NCBI RefSeq assembly: GCF_025398175.1
Contig: NZ_CP099735.1
Location: forward strand, 1,240,001 to 1,304,000
Reading direction: 5' to 3'
Origin: Photobacterium sp. TY1-4
Lineage (GTDB): Bacteria > Pseudomonadota > Gammaproteobacteria > Enterobacterales > Vibrionaceae
Length of the DNA: 64,000 nt
In this document: positions 34,121 to 44,300 of the stretch, in pieces
How positions within the stretch are numbered: position 1 is the first letter of the stretch
Layout of the letters: each line of letters opens with the position of its first letter
Notes under the pieces: model-generated
Databases searched by the model: none
What the model was told of the DNA's origin: nothing
What the model saw: the letters and a program-made list of their open reading frames with translations, nothing else
Position numbers and translations under genes: made by a program

Positions 34121-34164
34121 ATCTGATACCAGTTTGATATATTCAGGAAGAAAAAGGGATATAC

Positions 34165-34617
34165 ATGGATTCTATCGACCACATAGACCGCCAGCTAATA
34201 GGCCATCTGAGAATGAATGCTCGCCTGCCCGTGGCCTGGTTGGCAAAGACCGTTGGCGTTTCCCGTGCCACCATTCAGAATCGTATGACTCGGCTGGAGA
34301 AGCGGGGAATCATCAATGGCTATACCGCGTTGGTTTCAAGTGGTGCCAATGAACAACTCGCAATGGTCAGGGCGTTAATGAGCATTTATCTGGAAGGGGA
34401 TACGTCCAGAAAGGTACGAACAGAGCTGATGAGTGAGCCCTGCGTATGCGCCATTCACTCAACGAACGGGCGCTGGGATATGGTATTGGAGTTGCAAGCA
34501 CGCTCGCTGGAAGAATTTGACGGTGTGCTGTGCCGGATCAGAGAGATTAACGGTATTTCTACCTCGGAAACCAGCATATTGCTGTCGTCTCACCGCATCG
34601 GCAATCAGCACATATGA
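34165..34617 (+). CDS. Lrp/AsnC-family regulator
   Basis: This 150-residue feast/famine regulator has an N-terminal helix-turn-helix (IDRQLIGHLRMNARLPVAWLAKTVGVSRATIQNRMTRLEKRGII, ~6-50) and a C-terminal RAM effector domain (~65-145). The domain is expected to bind an amino acid. It is divergent from the ornithine cyclodeaminase gene, with twin palindromes in between, so ornithine-responsive control of the cassette is the likely role. Confidence 0.88.
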   Translation: MDSIDHIDRQLIGHLRMNARLPVAWLAKTVGVSRATIQNRMTRLEKRGIINGYTALVSSGANEQLAMVRALMSIYLEGDTSRKVRTELMSEPCVCAIHSTNGRWDMVLELQARSLEEFDGVLCRIREINGISTSETSILLSSHRIGNQHI

Positions 34618-34983
34618 TATGTGGCACACTTGGCCTCTCAGTCAATCAGCAGAAATTAAATGCGCCATCACTGCTCTATCCACGGTATCCATACCAAACC
34701 GGCAGAACAAATTCGTATCCGGCTAGCGCATATTACAGGAGAGAAAGCTTACAGTAGCAAAGGGGGTCGAGCGGAATTCAAGCGCTGAGGCATCAAGCCG
34801 TCATTCTTCAGCGCTCGGAGGATCGCCACCCAAACAATTTGCCACATCGGCTACGCTATGACCTTTTTCAGTAACCTATTTGACAGCTTCAACTTTGAAT
34901 TCTTCTGGGCATGGGGGAAAATCCCGACACTCAGCACATCACCTGAAACGAACAAAGCCCTGTCTGATGACAGGGCTTTGGAA
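34618..34983. other. Decayed stretch with IS remnant and terminator
   Basis: No intact gene is present. It contains a broken IS3-type orfA piece (34825-34908) and a terminator-like hairpin (AAAGCCCTGTC...GACAGGGCTTT, about 34956-34979). The hairpin directly precedes the middle tRNA-Ser fragment. Confidence 0.6.
34825..34908 (-). pseudogene. IS3-family transposase OrfA remnant
   Basis: The minus-strand translation reads PEEFKVEAVK, stop, VTEKGHSVADVANCLG. This matches the N-terminal helix-turn-helix start of IS3-family OrfA proteins (typically PEFKxEAVxLVxEQGxSVAEAAxxLG). It has an internal TAG and no downstream continuation, so it is a dead fragment. Confidence 0.65.
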
Positions 34984-35078
34984 TGTGGCGGAGAGATAGG
35001 GATTTACTGCGCCCTTCGGGCCGTTACTATAAAACGCCTTCGGCTGGCAACGTTGTCTCGCTGCGCTCGGCTGAACCC
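34984..35078 (-). other. tRNA-Ser 3'-end fragment split by a 67-bp insert
   Basis: TGTGGCGGAGAGATAGGGAT-TT (34984-35005) matches the other att-like copies. The match then breaks, and the expected GAACCC resumes at 35073-35078. The 67 bp between (35006-35072) is GC-rich, with CGCCCTTCGGGC-type inverted pieces. The remaining bases to the next terminator show nothing recognisable. Confidence 0.6.
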
Positions 35079-35126
35079 CCGTCTAGCGTTCTTCACCCTA
35101 TCTCACCATCACGAATTTCAGGCATA

Positions 35127-35157
35127 AAAAAACCGCTGAAATTTCAGCGGTTTTTTT
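35127..35157 (-). terminator. Terminator downstream of tRNA-Ser
   Basis: AAAACCGCTGAAATTTCAGCGGTTTT is a near-perfect self-complementary stem flanked by A and T runs, just after the tRNA 3' end on the minus strand. Confidence 0.9.
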
Positions 35158-35163
35158 TGAATG

Positions 35164-35254
35164 TGGCGGAGAAATAGGGATTTGAACCCTAGATACGCTA
35201 TAAACGTATGCCGGTTTTCAAGACCGGTGCTTTCAACCACTCAGCCATCTCTCC
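35164..35254 (-). tRNA. tRNA-Ser (anticodon UGA)
   Basis: This is a 91-nt serine tRNA with encoded CCA. The acceptor GGAGAGA pairs with TTTCTCC. The D arm reads TGGCTGAGTGG. The anticodon loop is CTTGAAA between ACCGG stems, giving anticodon UGA. A long variable arm (CATACG...CGTAT) is present, and the T arm is GGGTTCAAATCCC. It is the intact right-end partner of the tRNA fragments at 29689 and 34984. The gene lies on the same strand as, and just downstream of, the giant adhesin gene. Confidence 0.97.
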
Positions 35255-35377
35255 GTAAGTGACGTACATCATACGGGGCTGGCTGAGGGTTGTAAAGCCG
35301 TTCTCACAACATTTTCGTTCAAACGGCTAAAGTGTCATCAACCCTACTCTCTCTCGCTTAGGTTGCATCCAACCGCA

Positions 35378-38300
35378 CTATTCTGAGCTATCCCCAGCAC
35401 CAAAGTGATAAGTCAGCTTCAGGGCCAGGGTATCCACGTCATTCGGCTCAATAAAATAACGGGTCGCGTTGATGCCCAGTGTCCACTGCTTAGACAGGGC
35501 ATAACCGATGTCAGCCCCGGCATACAGATCGAACCCGTCACTGTCGGACTTGATCGTCTCACCCTGGTAGCGGCTTTCGAAGTCGACATCCCAGTACAGG
35601 CCGCCCAAACTCACCTCGGCCCGCCATGCTTCCTGTTGCCAGAACGCATAACCGACATCCAGGCCAAAGCCATCGGCCAGAACCGGCGTGACCTGTGCGA
35701 CTTGCTGATGGTAGGCTTGCGGCGTCGCAGACATCCCGCTGAGCGTCGCACTGCCTTCGCCCATATCAACATAGCGCGCCGTCAGCGACCACTGCTCATT
35801 GAACGCATAGCCCGCGCCGACAGACCAGTACAGGTCCGTGTCTTCAGTTTTGATGACTTCTTCAACTTTCACCGCATCACGCTTGTGCGCATTGCTAAAG
35901 CCAAGATCCGTCTCCATAAACCAGGCGGCCTGACTATTGAAGCTCAGCAGCGCCAGCAGGGCGAGCCATCCGCGTTTGCCGACCCGGCGGGCAAAGCCCA
36001 GCAAGGTCAGCAGCGCAAGGGTCAACCCGCCCGTGTGACCACCGGCTTCATTTTCCACCACAACGCTGTGAGTCAGGCTGGTCTTCACCGTCACCTTCCC
36101 GGTGTCTTCCAGACCATTGGTATCGCGGATCACGTAAGTCACGGTATCTTCACCTTCAAAACCGACTTTCGGGGTATAAGACAGGCTCTGATCACTGTTA
36201 ATCGTCACCGTCCCGTTTTGTGCCACGGCCGAGACCACAGTGAGCGCATCGCCATCCGGATCACTGTCGTTACTCAGTACCCGGATAACCAGCGGGGTCC
36301 GATCATCGGTGGCGACAACATCATCCACCGCAACTGGTGTCTGACTGTTCACGACATTGACCTTCACGTTGGCAAAGTCGGTTCCGCCATTGTTATCAGA
36401 GACGCTGTAGCTGATGGTCGCCACACCATAGTACTGATCTTTGGCGGTATAGCTCAACCAGTTGCCGACCACGGCCACCGTCCCGAAATCAGCGGTTGCA
36501 TTGGTAACCGTCAGCGGATGACCATCGGCATCACTGTCGTTGGCCAGCACATCAATCATGATGTGACCATTGCGGCTGACAGACACCGTGTCGCTCAGTG
36601 CTTTCGGTGCTGTGTTACCGGTTGCCCTTGCCGCAACACCGCCCGGATCGACCACACTGCCATTGGCGACACCATCATCATCATTCGGACCACCATCCTG
36701 AATCGTCAACTGCACACACCAGTGACCTTCGGTCAGACCCGGCGTCCAGCTGCTGTCCCCCGGAGGCGGACAATAACCGGCTTCACCTTGTGTCGACGCC
36801 AATGTATTCTCAGCGTCCTGGACAAAGTCGACCCAACCCAGACCTTCTTTATACTTACGGTACACCGCATCTGCTGGGATCGGACGCCGCTGCGGGAAGA
36901 CCACGCGATAACTTTGGCCCACTTGCGGCAGACCTGTTGCGACAAAGTCAAAGATCCCGCCAATGTTATCGGCGGTTTCATCGGCGCCCAACTTAGTTTT
37001 CACTTCGTCCTCAAGGAGCTGCGTCCCGCCGGTTTCATTACCGGCCACGGTTACCCCTTTGCGCAGGCAGACCCCCGGATCCCCTTCAACCAGATAATGA
37101 GATGTATCCGCGACATTTTCCTGAATCACATTACAATCGCTGATCGCATCCTGGTAATCCGGGATCCCATCGTTATCACTGTCGGTATGGCCTTCCTGGT
37201 TATCCGGGATCAAGTCGCCATCGCTATCCTCGTCGCCCAGAACCGCCAGCGCTGCCACCACCTCTAGATAAACATCCTCTGTCACCGACAGCGGCGTCTG
37301 ACCGTTATCCGTCACCGTCAGTTGCAAGTGATAGATGGCCGAATTCAGCCCAACTGGTGAGAAGTTCAAGGTCGCCCCTTGGGTCTGCCCGGCGATGGCA
37401 GCCGCCAGTTGCGCATCATCCGCAACCCAAGCATAGGTATGGCTATCGCCAGCATTCGGATCCGTCACCGTCGCATTTACCGTCACGGTCTGATCTTTGT
37501 TTTCCACCTTACTGCGCTGATCGTCCCCTTGTTTCACGATCACACTCACCTTCGGCGCCACATTCTGCTCATAGATGGTCAGGGTGTACTGGTGCTTGCT
37601 GCCCCGGTTCAACGTGTCATCCAAAGTGATAATCAGCGTTTCAGGATCTTCCGACTCCGGATTCGCCAGGACATTAAAGGTGATTTCCCCGACAGTCCCC
37701 TCAGTTATCACCACCTCACCATCCGTCAGATCATGGTCATTCGCACCACTGCTGCCCGAGACCTGATATGGAATTGTGACCGGATACGACGGTGCCGGAC
37801 CATTGAGGTGAACCTTCACGGTATGGGACGTGTCTTCGGTAGTTTCTGCATCTTTCTCGATACTGACCAGCGGATGGACAATCACCGTCTGGCTCGCTTC
37901 GGCAGTATTGCCCTGCGAGTCCTCGGTCTGCCAGTACACGGTATTCACGCCCGGACGGAAGAAGGTCCGGTTATCAGCCAGTGAAACCGGCAACGGCTTC
38001 CCGGTGCTGTCAAAGGCCACCGCCGTACCCAAGTCCACCTTAGTCGACAAGGCGGTCGCGTTCACTTCCACATCGGCGGGCGCCGTGATGGTTGGCGCAT
38101 CCAGCTTGCCGCTCTCAAGGGTAACCAGCGCTTTCGCCGTCGCTTTGCCACCCTTGCCGTCGGTAATACCGTACTGCACAGTCAGGGTACCAATCTGCTG
38201 CGTTGTCAGCAGGATCTTGCCATCCTGGATGCTGGCTTGCCCGGCCGTTGGTCGGACCCAATCCAGTTGCAACGTATCCTCGTCAACATCGCTGTCGTTC

Positions 38301-41300
38301 CTCAACACGTCCAGGGTGAAAGTCGTTTGACCATGGGCAGTCAAAGCGAACCGATCATCCACCGCAACCGGTGCATCGTTCACGGCAGCAACGTTCAGGG
38401 TCACGGTATACGCCGCGGACGACACCTGACCATCATTCACCTGATACTGGAAGCTGTCGATACCGTTGAAGTTCGCCGTTGGCGTGTACGTCCAGCCGTT
38501 CGTCGTCGCTGCCAGCACACCGTGGGATGGTCCCGCGGTGACTTTCCGGGTCAGACTATCCTGATCCACATCCGACACCGTTGGCGTGATCGTTGCGCTG
38601 CTATCTTCATTCAGCGTGACGGTCAGCGACTCACCCACCGGCGCATCGTTGACGTTGTTCACCGTCAGATTAAAGGCAGGCAGTGATGCACTCGCCTGGC
38701 CATCGGAGACTGAAATCACAATCCCATTGGTGGTTCCGACATGGCTGTTATCCGGCGTGCCGCTGAGCGCCCCGCTGGTTGCATCAAAGTTGGCCCAACT
38801 TGGTTTGTTGGTGATGCTGAAGGTTAGCAATGTACTGTCGACATCCGTCACCTGCGGCTTGTAGTAGTAAGCCGTATCTTCGTTGACCTCCGTGGCCGGA
38901 TTACCGCTGATCACCGGTGCATCGTTGACATTGTTGACCGTCAGGCTGAAGCCCGGCAACGAGGCTTTCTCTGTGCCGTCCGAGACTGAAATCACAATGT
39001 TATTGGTGATGCCGACATCGCCATTGCCCGGTGTACCGCTCAGCATCCCCGTCGCTTGATCAAAGCTGGCCCAGCTCGGCTTGTTGGCGATACTGAAGCG
39101 CAGCGTATCGGCGCTGTCATTGTCACTCACAACCGGCACAAACTGATAAGCGGTATCTTCATCGACCGCCGTCGACGGGGTGCCGCTGATCGTTGGTACG
39201 TCATTAACCCCAGCAATGTCGATCGTGACCGTCGCCGGTGTCGAATCCAGCTCGCCGTCGTTGGCAATATAGGTAAAGCTGTCCTGACCGAAGAAGTTGG
39301 CATCCGGTTGATAGGTCACCTTATTACCTGACAGCAGCACGCTGCCATTCTCCGGTGGCATCACCATCTGATACATCAATGTCGAACCTTCCACATCGCT
39401 GCCCACCAGGGTAATCGCCAGGTCCGTATCTTCCTCGCCGTTGACCGACAGGCTCTGGACACTTGGTGCGTCGTTGACCGGATTGACCGTCAGCGTGACT
39501 TCCACCGGCTCAGAGTCCAACTCCCCGTCATTGACTTTGAACTTGAAGCTGTCTGCGCCGTAAAAGTTCGCATTCGGGGTATAACGCCAGCTGTTGTCAC
39601 CTAACTGCTCAAGCTCACCATTGCTGGTGCTTTCAGTAATGCTGTACACCAGAGCATCGTCTTCGATGTCCGTCCCGCCCAGGGTGAGAGTCAGCGTGGT
39701 GTCCTCATCCAGCATTTGTGCCTGGGCTATCGCAACCGGCGCATCGTTGACCGGGGTGACGGTCATGGTCACGGTGGCCTCATTCGAGACAGCCCCCGCG
39801 GCATCTTTCACGGTATAGGTGAAGGTATCCTCACCGAAGTAGTTTTCATTGGCGGTATAGACAATCGCCCCTGCCGATGTGACCTGAACCTGACCATTGA
39901 CCGGTGCCCGGACAACCGTGACACTGGCTGGATTCAGACTGTCACCGTCGTCAAGGTCGACATCGGTATCATTCCCCAGCACGTTGACTTCAAACGAACC
40001 TTCTTCCAGGAGCTGAGCGGTATTATCGACCGCGACCGGCGCATCGTTGACCGGGGCCAAAGTGACCGTCACCGTCGCTGGCTCAGATTGCAAGCCTTCG
40101 CTATCAGTTAAGGTGTAAGTAAAGCTAAAGGTGCCGTTCTTGTTCAAACGTGGAGTGATCGCCAGACTGCCATCGTCCCGAACACTGACCTCAGCTTTGG
40201 CATAATTCCCCGCACCATTGCCCTGATCTTCCAGGGTGATACTTTCTGGAGTGAAGCTTTGATCTTCGATATCCGAATCATTGGCCAGAATCGTCAGCGT
40301 GGTTGCCACATCTTCATCCGTGGTCACGCTGTCATTCCCCACAATCGGACGGTCATTCACCGCACCAATATTCACCGTCACCGTAGCCGGCTCAGAAACG
40401 CCACCTTCGCTATCGGTGATGGTGTAGGTAAAGGTATCGGTACCGACTTCGTTGAGGTTTGGCGTGTACACCAAAGTCCCCGCGTCCTGGTCGATAGCCA
40501 CGCTACCGATGGCAGGCTGCGTCTCAATGGTGATGTCGCCGGTCGGCTTACCATCTTCAATATCACTGGCCGCCTTACGCACCGCAAGGGCATCGGTGGC
40601 ATTATCCTCCTCAATCGTCTCACTCAGGTTCGCAGCAACCGGTAAGTCGTTCACAGGTGTGATCGTCACAGTCACCGTCGCTTCTGCCGACGTATTGAGC
40701 AAAGCATCTTTCACCGTATAGGTGAAGCTGTCCTGGCCATTTTCATTGTCATTCGGTGTATAGGTCGCGACGCCATTCGCAATCGCCACTTTACCCTTGG
40801 TTGGCGCAACAACCACGGCGGCAGAAGATGGCACCATATCGCCTTCCGGATCATAGTCGTTGTCCAGCAGCTTAATGGTCACGACAGTGTCTTCGTTCGT
40901 CGTCGCTTCATCGTTAACCGTGACCGGCGCATCCGCCACCGCATTCATGGTCAGAGTCACAGTATGGACTTGAGAGGTTGCGTTTTCGGCATCAACAACC
41001 TGGAAGGTAAAGCTGTCCGCATGATTTTCACTACCGTCATGCTGATAGCTGAAGCTGCCGTCCTCGCTGAGGGTCAACTGGCCATACTGCGGCTCAGTCA
41101 CCACAGACGCGGTGAAGGTATCGCCGCTGTCGCTATCATCATCCGTTGCCTTGCTCAGCAAACCATTTTCCGCTGCAACCGTCAGCGTCGCGGCTTCATC
41201 CAGGGTAAAGCTAAAGTCCTGGCCGACCGGCGCATCATTGGTATTCACAACTTCAATGCTGAAGCTGTCCAGCGTGTCTTCATCCGTCCCGTCAGAGACT

Positions 41301-44300
41301 TTAATTTGAATATCACTGTAATGACCAACATCCGCATCCTCAGGCGTCCCGGTGAGCGCGCCCGTCTGCGAATCGAACTCAGCCCACTCCGGCTTGTTTT
41401 CAATGCTGAAGGTGTGCGTGTCGCCCTCATCCGGGTCGGCCAGGGTCGGCTCAAAGTGATACGCCGCATCCTCATCGACTGCCGTCGCAGGCGTACCGGA
41501 CAATTCCGGCGCGACGTTATATTTCTTCGTCACGGTCGCAGAAATGCTCTCCGCCGCATTCCCCGCTTCATCAGAAACGACCACCGACAACGTCAGCGTC
41601 CCCTCAGCCAAAGCGCTGACATCAACGCCTGTCACCTGTTTACTTTCAGCATCAATCGCAATCGGCGACGAGCCAGACACGCTATCCGTTCCGTCACTGA
41701 CTTGATAAGTCATGGAACCCGAACCTTCCAAGCCCGAAACGGTAAAGCTCAGCGCAGCCTCATTCTCCCGGTTAATCAATGCCTGATCGACGACCACGCT
41801 ATGGCCGCTCGGTAGAACCGTATCAACATTCAGAGTGAGCTGGGTTGCTGCGGTGTTGCTGTTCCCCGCCGCGTCGGTGAAAGCGCCCGCATAGATATCC
41901 AGCGTCGCATTGGTTTCACTATCCGCATCAGGCGTGAAGGTGACGGTATAACTCGTGCCACTATGAGACGTGAAATTGCTCAGGGCACCACCAACAACCG
42001 TAATGTCACTTTCGGCAAAGTCAGTGCTGGCTTCGTTCAGAGTGACGCTGATCGTCGCCTGCTCGCCTGCTTTCAGGCTGGCCTTGTCACTGCTGATGGT
42101 CACGCTCGGCAGCGCGGTATCCAGGGTGATGCTCAGTTGCGTCGCTGCGGTATTACTGTTGCCCGCCGCATCGGTGAACGTCTCCGCTGCAATATCGAAT
42201 GTCGCTGGCTCACTACGATCGGCCGCCGGGGTGAACGTTGCTGTATAAGCTGTGCCGCTGCCTGCGAAGTTGCTCAGCGTACCGCCAACAACCGTGATGT
42301 CACCTTCAGCAAAGTCACTGCTGGTTTCGTTCAGGGTGAAGGTCAGCGTTGCGGTCTCGCCTGCTTTCAGACTGGCCTTACTGCTCGTCATCGAAACGGA
42401 TGGGATAACGTTATCCAGGATGACCGTAGTACTGGCTGCACTCGAGGTATTACCCGCCGCATCGCTCTGGCTGGCTGACACAGTTAGCGTACCATTGTTG
42501 AACGCACTGACGTCGAACTCGCTGCCGCTGATGGTCCAGTTACCACTGCCGTCGGCAGTCACGGTACGGCTCTGGCTGTTGGCACCATCGTGAATGGTGA
42601 CGGTCACGCTATTGCCCGCCTCTGCATCGGTACCCGCGATTAAGACATCGTTATCTTCGGCGGCATTGACCCGGCCATCCCCCTCAATCGGCGTGGTGAT
42701 CGACGGAGCTGATGGCGCCGTGTTATCCAGCGTAATGGTGGTGCTGGCAGCACTCGAGGTGTTGCCTGCCGCATCGCTCTGACTGGCTGACACGGTTAGC
42801 GTGCCGTTGTTAAAGCTGCTGACATCAAACTCGCTGCCACTGATGGTCCAGTTACCGCTGCCGTCGGCAGTCACGGTACGGCTCTGGCTGTTGGCACCAT
42901 CGTGAATGGTGACGGTGACACTATTACCCGCCTCTGCACCGGTACCCGCGATTAAGACATCGTTATCTTCGGCGGCATTGACCCGGCCATCCCCCTCAAT
43001 CGGCGTGGTGATCGACGGGGCGCTTGGCGCCGTGTTATCCAGCGTAATGGTGGTGCTGGCAGCACTCGAGGTGTTGCCTGCCGCATCGCTCTGACTGGCT
43101 GACACGGTTAATGTACCGTTGTTAAAGCTGCTGACGTCAAACTCGCTGCCGCTGATAGTCCAGTTACCACTGCCGTCGGCAGTCACGGTACGGCTCTGGC
43201 TGTTGGCACCATCGTGAATGGTTACGGTGACACTATTACCCGCCTCTGCATCGGTACCTGCGATGAGCACATCGTTGTCTTCAGCGGCATTGACAATCCC
43301 GTCCGTCTCAATCGGTGTCGTGATGGTCACCGCAGATGGCGCGGCATTATCCAGCGTAATGGTTTGTGTCGCAGCCGTGGAGGTATTACCCGCCGTATCC
43401 GCTTGCGTTGCTGATACGGTGAGCGTGCCATTGTTCAGGCCGCTGACATCCAGCTCACTGCCGCTCAGCGTCCAGTTACCGGAATTATCGGCAGTCACCG
43501 TACGGCTCACCGAGCTGCTATTGTCCGTGATGGTTACGGTCACGCTGTTGCCCGACTCAGCACCGGAACCGGCGATCAGAACGTCGTTATCTTCGGCCGC
43601 GTTAACAATGCCGTCCGTCTCAATCGGTGTCGTGATGGTCACGGCAGAAGGCGCGGCATTGTCCAGGGTAATGGTCTGGGTGGCTGCGGTGGACGTGTTG
43701 CCCGCCGTATCCGCTTGCGTCGCAGACACCGTCAAGGTGCCATTGTTCAGGCCGCTGACATCCAGCTCACTACCGCTCAGCGTCCAGTTACCGGAATTAT
43801 CGGCAGTCACCGTACGGCTTACTGAGCTGTTGTTATCCGTGATGGTCACGGTGACACTGTTACCCGCTTCGGCGCCGGAACCGGCGATCAGCACGTCGTT
43901 ATCTTCGGCCGCGTTAACTATGCCGTCCGTCTCAATCGGTGTCGTGATGGTCACCGCAGATGGCGCGGCATTATCCAGCGTAATAGTGGTGCTGGCAGCA
44001 CTCGAGGTGTTGCCTGCCGCATCGCTCTGACTGGCTGACACGGTTAGCGTGCCGTTGTTAAAGCTGCTGACATCAAACTCGCTGCCACTGATGGTCCAGT
44101 TACCGCTGCCGTCGGCAGTCACGGTACGGCTCTGGCTGTTGGCACCATCGTGAATGGTGACGGTGACACTATTACCCGCCTCTGCACCGGTACCCGCGAT
44201 TAAGACATCGTTATCTTCGGCGGCATTGACCCGGCCATCCCCCTCAATCGGCGTGGTGATCGACGGGGCGCTTGGCGCCGTGTTATCCAGCGTAATGGTG

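Noticed and set aside
35405..37267. 620-codon plus-strand frame antisense to the adhesin 3' part
   Set aside because: Composition is rich in Arg, His and Ile with no domain resemblance; it mirrors the real gene.
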